A stretch of 64,000 nucleotides of DNA from Herbaspirillum sp. ST 5-3 (lineage in GTDB: Bacteria; Pseudomonadota; Gammaproteobacteria; Burkholderiales; Burkholderiaceae_D), in the NCBI RefSeq assembly GCF_004804275.1, contig NZ_STGI01000009.1:62001-126000 (forward strand), read 5' to 3'. The notes below the pieces were generated by a model, which saw only the letters and a list, made by a program, of their open reading frames with translations, did no database searches and had not been told where the DNA came from. Made by a program: the position numbers and the translations under genes. The first letter of the stretch is position 1. Every line of letters begins with the position of its first letter. Shown in pieces: positions 38,371 to 46,809 of this stretch.

Positions 38371-38831
38371 TTTGCAGACTCCTCGAATGTGGGGGTGGAG
38401 TTCGCGCAGGACGAAGATATGGGACGCTTCCCCTCGCATGGAGCGCTCGTCGGGCGCTCTGCGGAAGACGCTTTCCTTCCTCGCGCTACGCTTGGCAAGG
38501 TTTCATGCATAGGATGTGCCAAATTCAGGCCAGCGCGAGAAACTGGCACGCGTCTGCTCCGCATGGGGCCATATCAAGACGACTGTCTGTATTGATGCGG
38601 GAAGGATGTGCGTTGGGTGTTGCTCCGGACATGACATACCGCATGCCACTGGCGGGCTGCGCCCGACATATCACTGGCAAACAGGAGCACTCGTTTCCTG
38701 GACTGCATTCGTTGAATAACACCGGAGAAATGCACGCCATCCTTCGCCTCGCAGGCCGCGTCGACATACTCGCGAGACACCCGGCCTTGCTTCGTTTTGC
38801 GCCTCGTTCGGCGAACCTCAAACTCGTAGTA
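38371..38831. other. Intergenic region, no gene recognised
   Basis: Several open frames exist on both strands but none has a ribosome-binding site and protein-like composition. No repeat of families A-C. It includes the promoter of the secreted protein at 37522. Confidence 0.45.
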
Positions 38832-39104
38832 CTAGCTGCTTAGCGGAACACTGAGATGGTAGCCGTTCTTTTCCCGGCGCCGGGCAATCGCATGCAGCAT
38901 GTCCCATCCGGCTTCGAACGAGTCGACATGCGTGATCCTCCGTCCGCGAAGGTTGTTGTCTTTCCCCGCCCAGGACCGTATCACGCTCCAATGATCGAAC
39001 AGGTCGCGGTCAAGGGCGATGCTATAGGTGCGGTTTTCTGAGGCGAAATCCAGGCGCACAGGATGGGGGATGGGTCTGGTTACCGCGTCCGATGGGTCAA
39101 TCAT
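38832..39104 (-). CDS. Single WGR-like domain protein
   Basis: 90 residues from ATG 39104 (MIDPSDAVTRPIPHPVRLDF). The body RTYSIALDRDLFDHWSVIRS then WAGKDNNLRGRRITHVDSFE...ARRREKNGY follows the WGR pattern (Y.I.L..DLFG.W.V...WGR.G..RG......S...A.......K..KGY) with GR replaced by AG. WGR domains bind nucleic acid in PARP and MolR-type proteins; single-domain forms exist. The ribosome-binding site is weak (GAAG). Confidence 0.65.
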   Translation of the reverse strand: MIDPSDAVTRPIPHPVRLDFASENRTYSIALDRDLFDHWSVIRSWAGKDNNLRGRRITHVDSFEAGWDMLHAIARRREKNGYHLSVPLSS

Positions 39105-39392
39105 TTCTTCAGCTTCTTGGCGGGTTGTTCTGTTACGTGCAGGTAGAAATTTTACGCAACAGCAACTCGTTGCAGTGAAAAATATGAAGAGTGCTCTCAA
39201 GAAAACATCGATTCTGCGACAAGGCCGCATGACGCTTTTCTTGTTGCCATTTCGCGCCGAGAAAGTAAGGTGATTGATGGGGGCACCACTCTGCGCCCTG
39301 CCGGGTCCGTCTGCACGCATTCATGCATGTGCGGATACCGAAGGCATTCCCTGGTCGTTCATGTGCCCACTCGCATTTCAGGAGGTGCAAGC

Positions 39393-40010
39393 ATGCGTAC
39401 CACTCTTATTTCTGCGTTATCGCTTCTGCTTTCGGGATGCGCCGCCATGACGACATCCGGTACCGAGGAAGCAGTTCTTTTTTCAGGCAAGCAGGCATCT
39501 GCGGAGAAAACTCAGCTGGTCTTGAAGCCCTACGATGACCTGCCGCTGTCGATCGAATTCGCCTGCCCGACCAGGCTTGCCACCATGATGACTTCCTACG
39601 TCGTTCCTTTGCCGCCCGTCATTCCGGTGGGATTTGTCAACAAACACGTCTCTTACCTCCACATCAAGATGCCGGAGGGTGCGGAAAGCGCGATTGCACG
39701 AACGCGCATTGTCACGCCGCAAGGGACTGCGATGCCGCTATCCGACGCACGGCAATCCGGTCGCAACCTGAACAAGGAAGGCATCCAGGAAGTGACTTAC
39801 GCGCTCGACACGGACTGCGAGGCATTGGACGGCAGCGTGCTGGAAGTCGGCGGCTTTTCCTACAAGAACAAAGCCTATCCGGTTTCAGAGACGCGGCTGC
39901 AATTCGAGTCAAGGATCAAGGCCAGTGTCGCCTGGTGGCCGCCGGCTCTGTTCAATGGCGGGCGCCCGATCAGCGGCGGAAGCGACGCTGCGAAAACCGC
40001 TGCACAGTAG
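39393..40010 (+). CDS. Lipoprotein, 205 residues
   Basis: ATG 39393 follows the strong CAGGAGGTGC. Signal MRTTLISALSLLLSGC with lipobox LLSGC. The mature protein has EKTQLVLKPYDDLPLSIEFA, TDCEALDGSVLEVGGFSYKN and no further motif that I recognise. The two cysteines in the mature part may form a disulfide. Probably an outer-membrane lipoprotein of unknown function. Confidence 0.75.
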   Translation: MRTTLISALSLLLSGCAAMTTSGTEEAVLFSGKQASAEKTQLVLKPYDDLPLSIEFACPTRLATMMTSYVVPLPPVIPVGFVNKHVSYLHIKMPEGAESAIARTRIVTPQGTAMPLSDARQSGRNLNKEGIQEVTYALDTDCEALDGSVLEVGGFSYKNKAYPVSETRLQFESRIKASVAWWPPALFNGGRPISGGSDAAKTAAQ

Positions 40011-40158
40011 CGAATGTGCCGGCGGCGCTAGCCACTTAAGCTGTCATAGACCAGCATCAAGCCAGTCTCCCGCCGCCGTCCCACAATAAGGGAATCTCAT
40101 GCCGTGCCAGGCACACGCATGTCGGACGCAACCACTGGCTGCAATATGGAGGTTCACC

Positions 40159-40608
40159 ATGGACCAGGAAAACAGGAAATTCATCCAGAACATCATCGAC
40201 AGCGGAAAGGACTTGACGCTGGCGACAATCCGGCAGGATGGCTACCCGCAGGCGACCACGGTCAGTTACGCCAGCGATGGCTTGACGATCTACGTGACGA
40301 TAGGCAAGGAAAGCCAGAAGGCCAACAACATCCGTCATTGCGAAAAGGTGTCGCTGACCATCAATGCCGATTACCCGGACTGGAATCACATCAAGGGTTT
40401 GTCGATGGGCGCAACTGCCCGCATTCTGGATAAGCCGGATGACATCAAGCGCGCCACGGATTGCATGTTCAAGCGTTTTCCGCAGATGGCTGAATGGGCG
40501 CAGTCGAACGACACTTCGGATCTGGTGATGCTGGAGATCATGCCGAAGGTGATTTCCGTACTCGATTATGAAAAGGGCTTCGGGCACACCGAGCTTGTGA
40601 CGATGTGA
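40159..40608 (+). CDS. Pyridoxamine 5'-phosphate oxidase-fold protein
   Basis: 149 residues from ATG 40159, GGAGG seven bases upstream. The split-barrel flavin fold shows as DLTLATIRQDGYPQATTVSY and TIYVTIGKESQKANNIR.CEKVSL. Members bind FMN, F420 or heme; short members such as this are of unknown reaction. It is convergent with tRNA-Arg, with a shared terminator between. Confidence 0.85.
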   Translation: MDQENRKFIQNIIDSGKDLTLATIRQDGYPQATTVSYASDGLTIYVTIGKESQKANNIRHCEKVSLTINADYPDWNHIKGLSMGATARILDKPDDIKRATDCMFKRFPQMAEWAQSNDTSDLVMLEIMPKVISVLDYEKGFGHTELVTM

Positions 40609-40674
40609 GGCGGTAGAAACCATAAGCCTCCACTTTCGCATCGCTGCTCGTCCTGAACCCTGACGGCGAAAAGG

Positions 40675-40713
40675 AAAAAGGGACCGCGTTCATGGAACGC
40701 AGTCCCTTTTTTG
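40675..40713. terminator. Strong intrinsic terminator after tRNA-Arg
   Basis: AAAGGGACCGCGTTC, loop, GAACGCAGTCCCTTTTTT: a stem of about 14 bp with one mismatch, A-run on one side, T-run on the other. It serves the minus-strand tRNA and can also serve the plus-strand gene. Confidence 0.85.
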
Positions 40714-40715
40714 TC

Positions 40716-40792
40716 TGGTGCGGCTGGCAGGAATCGAACCCACGACCCCTTGGTTCGTAGCCAAGTACTCTATCCAGCTGAGCTACAGCCGC
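40716..40792 (-). tRNA. tRNA-Arg (anticodon ACG)
   Basis: The minus strand gives a 77-nt cloverleaf: acceptor GCGGCTG paired with CAGCCGC, D arm AGCTCAGCTGGATAGAG, anticodon arm ACTTGGCTACGAACCAAG with ACG at 40758-40756, T arm with GGTTCGATTCC, discriminator A and an encoded CCA end (40718-40716). ACG is normally edited to ICG by TadA and reads CGU, CGC and CGA. Confidence 0.97.
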
Positions 40793-41017
40793 GAGGGGCG
40801 CAAGTGTAACACGCTCTTTGGTTTTATGGAACCCATGAGGCGCGAAGCTTGCCAGCGAAGGAAACCTGACTTGCGGCACTGTGCGCGTAGATCACAACCG
40901 GCATATCGTCATCTGATCAGGCGCGACAGCGCACATCCGCTTTGATACGTCTCAATCAGTCTTGCCAACGCTGACCTAGAGTGCATCGGCAAAGGGAGCA
41001 GAACATCAAGCAGGTGG

Positions 41018-41482
41018 ATGGAGATGATGATGGACATTCAACAAAACAAGGAATTGGTTTCGCGCGGTTATCAGGCGTTCCAGAGCGGGAATATCGAGGA
41101 GTTGCTGCAACTGTTTGCAGACGACATCGAATGGATGGGCAACGATATCGATAATGTGCCGTTTTCGCGCGACTACCACGGCAAGCAGGACGTGGCGCAG
41201 TTCTTCGCGCAGTTGAACCAGGCACAGGAAGCACAGCGCTTCGAGCCGCGCGAAATGATTGCCGAAGGCGACAGGGTCGTTGTCACCGGTTATGCAAAAT
41301 GGAATGTGCGGGCCACCGGGAAGAGTTACGAATACCCGTGGGTGCATCTCTTTACTCTCCGCGACGGGAAAGTGACGAGGTTCGAACAATTCTTCGACAC
41401 GGCAGCCACCCGCGATGCCTACATGCCGGCGGGCATGACCTCGACGGCCGGCGCGGGTGAGGAAGCCGCTCCGCTGCATTGA
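41018..41482 (+). CDS. SnoaL-like (NTF2-fold) protein
   Basis: 154 residues. ATG 41018 lies after AGGTGG; an alternative is ATG 41030. The fold shows as SRGYQAFQSGNIEELLQLFADDIEWMG, VVTGYAKWNVRATGKSYEYPWVHLFTLRDGKV and FEQFFDTA. The NTF2/SnoaL group includes isomerases, limonene-epoxide hydrolase relatives and stress-related proteins. No catalytic diagnosis is possible from the sequence. Confidence 0.85.
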   Translation: MEMMMDIQQNKELVSRGYQAFQSGNIEELLQLFADDIEWMGNDIDNVPFSRDYHGKQDVAQFFAQLNQAQEAQRFEPREMIAEGDRVVVTGYAKWNVRATGKSYEYPWVHLFTLRDGKVTRFEQFFDTAATRDAYMPAGMTSTAGAGEEAAPLH

Positions 41483-41580
41483 TTGCAGAAAGCGCAGGGC
41501 GGAAATCCTGAACGTCTTCCGCCCTGCAAAGCACTCCCCCTCTGTTCAATCATTGCGCGCCGGCATACCGGCGCGGGGAT

Positions 41581-42177
41581 TCATTCGAGGTTCTTGTATA
41601 TCGCATACAACTGCTCTTCTTCCCTTTGTATGCGCGAGACGAGCACGGGGCCGATGGCCTTGAGTTCCTTGATGAAGGCGGCGCGCTGTTCCAATTCAAG
41701 CAGCGCTTTCTCGGCGGCGTATTTGTCGAAGAAGCTGAACACGACCTTGCCGATGCCGCCCATTTCCTTTTTGAAGCTCAGGAACACGAACGCCAGTTCT
41801 TCCTCGCTGTGCAGCGCCTTGTTCAGATAGGCGTAGAGCTTCACACCCTCCTTGAGCAGATGGTCCGTCAAGGCACTGCGGAACTGCAACAGAAGCTCGG
41901 GGATCCTGCCCCATTGCTCTGCCGCGACGGCGCCGTCGATTCGTCCGTAGATCGCCAGCATGTGCTGGTGCTCCTCCTCGAGCTTGGCAATCAGGATGGG
42001 ATCGTACTGGATCTGGAACTTGTCCGATGGCGCAGGAGCGCTTTGCTGCGGGTTCGCAATGATCGGTCTGATCGTGGCTGGCGGCGCTGCGGGGGAAGAC
42101 GGCAGGAGTTGCGATGTGCCATGCCTTGGCGATTCGCCGTCCTTGTCGCGAAACAGATTCAACATTGCGTCAAGCAT
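41581..42177 (-). CDS. Hemerythrin-like protein
   Basis: 198 residues. A Pro-rich N-terminal tail (about 1-55) is followed by a four-helix domain with KLEEEHQHMLAIYGRIDGAV, FRSALTDHLLKEGVKLYAYL and a terminal IQREEEQLYAIYKNLE. His and Glu spacing fits hemerythrin/HHE domains, which bind a di-iron centre and sense or carry O2 or NO; some of the usual His residues are not obvious, so metal binding needs care. Cytoplasmic. Confidence 0.65.
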   Translation of the reverse strand: MLDAMLNLFRDKDGESPRHGTSQLLPSSPAAPPATIRPIIANPQQSAPAPSDKFQIQYDPILIAKLEEEHQHMLAIYGRIDGAVAAEQWGRIPELLLQFRSALTDHLLKEGVKLYAYLNKALHSEEELAFVFLSFKKEMGGIGKVVFSFFDKYAAEKALLELEQRAAFIKELKAIGPVLVSRIQREEEQLYAIYKNLE

Positions 42178-42555
42178 GATAGTCCCCCCTGTTCGATATT
42201 ATTTATGTGAGCGCGACTTGCTTCCACGCCATCCGGCGCGGCTCAATCGCGCGAGGTAGAAACGGTGATCCTGTTGATGCTTGACGTGAATACTATCGCT
42301 GCGATTCCCGAATGGAACCTATACGAAGGTATGTGCGCAGTCTTCTGCCTTGCCGAATTGCGAGCGCCCACTTCGCTGCTGCAGGCCCGCTGCACGCTCT
42401 CCCCTGACCCTGGTCAAGGTTTTCCGATGTTGCGTAGCAGAGATGACACGTCGGCTCTATGCGCTTGCTGCGTTTCGTGGTTTTATTGATGCTGTACACA
42501 TGACAGCGCCCTGCTGAACGGCGCAAGCGCATGTGACGCAACCCAAGAGCAAAGC
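42178..42555. other. Intergenic region, no gene recognised
   Basis: Promoter region between the divergent hemerythrin-like gene and hemG. No convincing open frame, RNA or repeat. Confidence 0.45.
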
Positions 42556-43083
42556 ATGGCAAGCGTCCTTATCCTGTACTCGACCGTTGATGGTCAGACC
42601 CTGAAAATCTGCCAGCGGCTGCAGCATCTTGTCGAACAGCAGGCACATTGCGCCAAGCTGGTCTCCGTCGACGAGGCGCAGGATGCGGATCTGAAACGAT
42701 TCGACAAGATCGTGATCGGCGCGAGCATCCGCTACGGCAAGCATCGTCCGCAGGTATACGATTTCATCAATCGCAACCGTTCAATTCTGGAAAGCCGACC
42801 CAGCGCCTTTTTTTCGGTCAATGTGGTTGCACGCAAGCCGGCGAAGAACACACCGGAAACCAATCCCTATATCAGGCAGTTCCACAAGAAATCATCGTGG
42901 CGCCCCGCGGCACTGGGTGTTTTCGCGGGCAAGATCGATTATCCGAAATACGGCTTCCGGGACCGGCAGATCATCCGGCTCATCATGTGGATGACGAAAG
43001 GCCCGACCGACCCGAATGCCGTGGTCGAGTTTACCGACTGGGACGCGGTGGAAGCGTTCGGGCGTCGGCTCTGCGCGATGTAA
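42556..43083 (+). CDS. hemG: Menaquinone-type protoporphyrinogen IX dehydrogenase (HemG)
   Basis: 175 residues, flavodoxin fold: VLILYSTVDGQTLKICQRLQ (FMN phosphate loop with STVDGQT), IVIGASIRYGKHRP and SAFFSVNVVARKP with the following long insert loop (SWRPAALGVFAGKIDYPKY), which sets HemG apart from flavodoxin. HemG oxidises protoporphyrinogen to protoporphyrin and passes electrons to quinone in heme synthesis. It is monocistronic. Confidence 0.9.
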   Translation: MASVLILYSTVDGQTLKICQRLQHLVEQQAHCAKLVSVDEAQDADLKRFDKIVIGASIRYGKHRPQVYDFINRNRSILESRPSAFFSVNVVARKPAKNTPETNPYIRQFHKKSSWRPAALGVFAGKIDYPKYGFRDRQIIRLIMWMTKGPTDPNAVVEFTDWDAVEAFGRRLCAM

Positions 43084-43109
43084 GATCGCGAAGCCTGCCG
43101 CACGCGCGA

Positions 43110-44117
43110 TCAGCCTATGCTGCCCGTAACCCCGCCCATTACTGGCAGTACGATGCCGGTAATGTACGCGGAGCATACCGGCGATGCCAGGAATACATAG
43201 GCGGGCGATACTTCTTCCGGCTGCGCGGGACGCTTCATGTCGGTGCTGGCGCCGAACTGAGCGATCTTTTCCGGCGGCTGGTCGGCCGGGTTTAGCGGCG
43301 TCCACACCGGCCCCGGCGCCACCGCATTGACGCGGATGCCGCGCGGGGCCAGATTGCTCGCCAGTGATTTCGTGAAAGCGTGGATCGCGCCCTTGGTGGC
43401 CGCATAATCGAGCAGCATCTCATGCCCGAACAGCCCGGTTTCGGAGCCGGTGTTGATGATCGCGGAGCCGTTTTTCAGGTGCGGCAGCGCTGCCCGCGCC
43501 ATATGGAAATAGCCGTACAGGTTGGTGCGGATCGTCATGTCGAAATGCTCGTCGGTGATGTCTTCGAGCGACTTCGCGTGTTCCTGGAAGGCCGCGTTGT
43601 TGACCAGGACATCGAGTTTGCCGAAAGTGTCGATGGTGTGTCTGACCGCGCCGTTGCAAAAGCCCGAGTCGCGCACGTCGCCGGCGATCCGGAGGCAACG
43701 CCGCCCTTCATTTTCAATGCAGCGCTCGGTTTCCTTCGCATCATCGTGCTCGTTCAGATACAGCACGGCGACGTCGGCGCCTTCGCGTGCAAAGAGCACT
43801 GCCACTGCGCGGCCGATGCCGGAATCGGCGCCGGTCACGATAGCGACCATGTCCTGCAACTTGCCGCTGCCCTTGTATTGTTCTGCCATGAAGCGCGGTG
43901 CGGGATCGAGTTCCGATTCCATGCCGGGCTTTTGCAGATGTTGCCTGGGAAAAGGCGGCTCGGGTTGCCTGACCGCGCCGGCCTGGATGGCACCTTCCGC
44001 ACTGCGTTGTTGGCTGGAAGTATTCCTGCTGTCGATGTCGTCGATCTCGCGCTGGATTTTTCGTTGCAGTTGAAGCACGTCTTCTGATGCACCTTGGGAA
44101 ATCTTGTTCATCGCCAT
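43110..44117 (-). CDS. Short-chain dehydrogenase of the stress-protein type
   Basis: 335 residues from ATG 44117. A 60-residue N-terminal tail precedes the Rossmann fold: AIVTGADSGIGRAVAVLFAR, LVNNAAFQ, catalytic region INTGSETG and YAATKGAIHAFTKS, and a C-terminal VLPVMGGVTGSIG. This length and the NPxP..QPPEK region match the YhdF/YdaD general-stress SDR group, with an unknown substrate. It is induced by stress in other bacteria; here not tested. Confidence 0.88.
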   Translation of the reverse strand: MAMNKISQGASEDVLQLQRKIQREIDDIDSRNTSSQQRSAEGAIQAGAVRQPEPPFPRQHLQKPGMESELDPAPRFMAEQYKGSGKLQDMVAIVTGADSGIGRAVAVLFAREGADVAVLYLNEHDDAKETERCIENEGRRCLRIAGDVRDSGFCNGAVRHTIDTFGKLDVLVNNAAFQEHAKSLEDITDEHFDMTIRTNLYGYFHMARAALPHLKNGSAIINTGSETGLFGHEMLLDYAATKGAIHAFTKSLASNLAPRGIRVNAVAPGPVWTPLNPADQPPEKIAQFGASTDMKRPAQPEEVSPAYVFLASPVCSAYITGIVLPVMGGVTGSIG

Positions 44118-44316
44118 AAGCCTGTTCCTTTCCTCACTGGATCGCGTGCACGATGGAGGGCGCATGCCGGCGGGTTTGGCACGTCGGTGCCCTGTTCGTT
44201 GCGGCCGCCTGCAATCGGCATGGGAAGCGGCCGCAGTCAGATAGGCCGCGGCCGGTAGGAAAGGTTCAGCGGGGATTCAGGGTGAAGTCAGGGTGCACAA
44301 GGCACACCCGGTCGGG

Positions 44317-44502
44317 TCATTCCGCCAGCCAATCATGATGATGGCTGGCCCACTGTTTTGCTTTCGCGATGGCGATCCGGATTGCCTTGTCTTCGTCCAT
44401 GCCCGCCGCGAGCAGGGCGTTGGCGATCTCGACTGCCTTGATGCGCACATTGTCGGGAAGGCGGGACATCGATTTTGGATAGTATTCTGATGACCAGGGC
44501 AT
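44317..44502 (-). CDS. Small conserved protein, 61 residues
   Basis: MPWSSEYYPKSMSRLPDNVR with a C-terminal helix IRIAIAKAKQWASHHHDW. GGAGGACAGGAAA precedes the ATG, a strong ribosome-binding site. I recall a widespread family starting MPW...YP.SM..LP..VR..AI.IANALL with unknown function, often near stress genes. The neighbouring SDR fits that. Confidence 0.75.
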   Translation of the reverse strand: MPWSSEYYPKSMSRLPDNVRIKAVEIANALLAAGMDEDKAIRIAIAKAKQWASHHHDWLAE

Positions 44503-44613
44503 TTTCCTGTCCTCCCTCTACGCTGAGCTGAACTAGCGTAGCGGCCATTCGAGAGGACAGGGATGATATGGCACAAGCTTGCTGACGACGCACGGTACAT
44601 GGCGCTAACCCGC

Positions 44614-45741
44614 CTAATACATCATCCGTCCGCTGCGACTGATCATGCCGAGGTCCGTGTATTGCGATCCTGCCCGCTTGCCGTTGGAAAAATCGAGTTC
44701 GAAACCGCCGAATTCAAAACGGCCGGTGCGCGAGATCGACTCTTGCACAGCCTGGCCGTCCGGCGATCCCGCGGTGCGTTCGAGTGCGGCCACGGCCAGC
44801 CGCGCCGCGACATAGCCTTCCATCATGCTGGGCGAAGGAGGCACGGCCTTGTCGCCATAGTGCTGGTAATCGGCCAGGAAAGTCCTGCAAATCTGCAACT
44901 TGCAGCCGCTGGTCGGGTCCGGCATCACTTGTACCTGCCCGAAGCCGTGCGCATGCGCGAGACCGGCGGCCGCAATGATGCTCGCGGTATCGTTCACGGA
45001 AAGCGCGTAACGGAAGGCACTCAGCTTGGCGAGACCGAGTTGCCTGATAAAAGCCGCAGTGGGCTGGCCTGCGGTGCCGATGACGATGCCTTGCACGTTG
45101 GCTTGCTTGAGTTCGGCGATCGCCGCCGTCATGTCGGTGCTTCCGCGCGCGATCGTCAACCTTGTCGTCGATGCGAAGGGATATTTCGCGGCGGCCTTGT
45201 CAAAGGCGGAATAAATGAACTGGCCGAAGGGGTCGTCTTCATGGAGGATGGCCAGCTTGGTCAGTCCCAGCGTTGCATAGTGCTTGACGATGCGCTCGAC
45301 TTCCTCCGCATAGCTGGCGCGGACATGGAAGACCCACGGGTTCACCGGCGTACGCAGGGAGTCGGCGCCGGTGTATGGCGCGATCAACGGCACATGGGCG
45401 CGTTCCAGGATGCCGGCCTTGAGCACCGCGCCGGTATTCGCCGTTCCCAGCACGCCAAGGATGAGGGCAGGCTTTTGCTCGGCAAGCACCTTCTCCAGCA
45501 GGCGAACCGTTTCCTCCGGCTTGTACTGGTCGTCACGGGTCACGAAACGGATCTTGCGGCCGCCGACACCGCCGGCCGCGTTCACCTTTGCAAACACCAT
45601 TTCCGCGCCCGCCTTGAGGGCCGCGCCGAGCGGCGCGCGCGAAGCGGAATAGTCGGCGATCTGTGCCACGACGATCTCCGAGGCCTGGACCGCCTGAGCG
45701 AACAGACACATCAGCGCCACGCAGCAGTGCTTTATCCACAT
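44614..45741 (-). CDS. Periplasmic branched-chain amino acid-type binding protein
   Basis: 375 residues from ATG 45741 (AAGGAG six bases before; ATG 45747 overlaps it). Signal peptide MWIKHCCVALMCLFAQAVQA. The Peripla_BP_6 fold shows as IADYSASRAPLGAALKAGAEMVFAKVNAAGGVGGRKI, ILGVLGTANTGAVL and ILHEDDPFGQ. In this type a solute-binding domain presents ligands to an ABC transporter or a sensor; no transporter gene lies beside it, so it is an orphan. Ligand unknown. Confidence 0.88.
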   Translation of the reverse strand: MWIKHCCVALMCLFAQAVQASEIVVAQIADYSASRAPLGAALKAGAEMVFAKVNAAGGVGGRKIRFVTRDDQYKPEETVRLLEKVLAEQKPALILGVLGTANTGAVLKAGILERAHVPLIAPYTGADSLRTPVNPWVFHVRASYAEEVERIVKHYATLGLTKLAILHEDDPFGQFIYSAFDKAAAKYPFASTTRLTIARGSTDMTAAIAELKQANVQGIVIGTAGQPTAAFIRQLGLAKLSAFRYALSVNDTASIIAAAGLAHAHGFGQVQVMPDPTSGCKLQICRTFLADYQHYGDKAVPPSPSMMEGYVAARLAVAALERTAGSPDGQAVQESISRTGRFEFGGFELDFSNGKRAGSQYTDLGMISRSGRMMY

Positions 45742-45912
45742 GCCCATCTCCTTCGTCAGCAGAAAACCATCAGGATTGACAGCCAGCCCTGATGGTAGAT
45801 GGTCAAGGACGTCGAAGATGTGAAAAAAATTCAGGCATGCGGCCCTTGCGATTCATGTGTGCAGCGCAGCACACATCCCATCCGATCGCTGCACCCCGCG
45901 CTTCAGGCCATC

Positions 45913-46554
45913 TCAAAAAAGGCTCTTGGCCCAGTTGACGACACTGCCGATCACGACCATGGCCTTCAGCTTCCAGAGCGCGGTCGTGTCGCCAGGCTGC
46001 AAGGCTTCCGCACCGCAGCGGGGGTCGGAGCGCTGCAGGGCGCCGGTCATGGTGTGGTCGATCGGGATCGGTGCACAGCCATGGCCGCTCTCGCAGACGA
46101 AATCCCAGGGCTGGCGCGCCGGCGCGTGGCAGGCAAAGCAGTTCTTGCCGAAGCGGTTGTTGACCTCGGCAAAGCCGCGCTTGTGAATGCGCGATCCGTT
46201 CTTCGACACGTCGAGTTCAAAGAATTCCCAGTCGCCGGTCGCCGGGCTGAATCCCTTTTCCCGCTTCACCATCGCCTCGGTCGGCACCAGCTGAATCACC
46301 GATCCCTCCGGATAGATGGCGCCCTTGGGCGCGTTGGCGGCAGCGAGCGTGGCGTCGATATTGCCGCGCAGATTGTCCACGTAAAAATGCCGCACCGGCG
46401 TCATTTGCCGGATGCACTTAAAACTGCCGTCGTCGATCTTGATCGCGTTTGTTGTGGTGTCAAGCGCATTCGCCGGGCCGATTGCCGCCAGCGCCATGGC
46501 CGCACAGCATAGGCTCCGCATGATCGATCCCTTGCCTGCCCAATTTTCGTTCAT
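45913..46554 (-). CDS. Cytochrome P460-family protein
   Basis: 213 residues from ATG 46554 (GGAGAAGAACA upstream), with a signal sequence from about residue 12 ending PANA. Heme motif CFACHAPARQPWDFVCESGHGC, preceded by GDWEFFELDVSKNGSRIHKRGFAEVNNRFGKN: the cytochrome P460/c'-beta fold. P460 proteins oxidise hydroxylamine or bind NO and CO depending on the pocket. It is divergent from a GGDEF gene across an AT-rich gap with inverted repeats. Confidence 0.85.
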   Translation of the reverse strand: MNENWAGKGSIMRSLCCAAMALAAIGPANALDTTTNAIKIDDGSFKCIRQMTPVRHFYVDNLRGNIDATLAAANAPKGAIYPEGSVIQLVPTEAMVKREKGFSPATGDWEFFELDVSKNGSRIHKRGFAEVNNRFGKNCFACHAPARQPWDFVCESGHGCAPIPIDHTMTGALQRSDPRCGAEALQPGDTTALWKLKAMVVIGSVVNWAKSLF

Positions 46555-46625
46555 TGTTCTTCTCCGCTTAGTCAATAGGTCTGTCGAATCTACCCAAAAT
46601 CAAAAAATCCGTTTTCGATTTATAA

Positions 46626-46653
46626 CAATTTAATTGTACACAATTTAAAATTG
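46626..46653. promoter_or_regulatory. Two CAATT/AATTG palindromes in an AT-rich divergent promoter
   Basis: CAATTTAATTG (46626-46636) and CAATTTAAAATTG (46641-46653) lie 15 bp apart in the gap between the P460 and GGDEF genes. They could be an operator for either gene, or only part of an AT-rich promoter. Confidence 0.35.
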
Positions 46654-46809
46654 GCATGTAGCTTTTTTCCACGAGACATATTTGATCGCGCCTTGAAAGA
46701 ACGTTGCCACCGGCAGCGAAGGCAAATCTTTCCCGTTCGCAACTATACTCATGAATGCCGCTGGGCAAAGTGAAGCGTCGCAAGACAGCTCCCGCAAATC
46801 CATGTCATC

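Noticed and set aside
40675-40792. Integrated element at the tRNA-Arg gene
   Set aside because: The tRNA 3' end has no direct repeat or integrase nearby, and neighbours look native.
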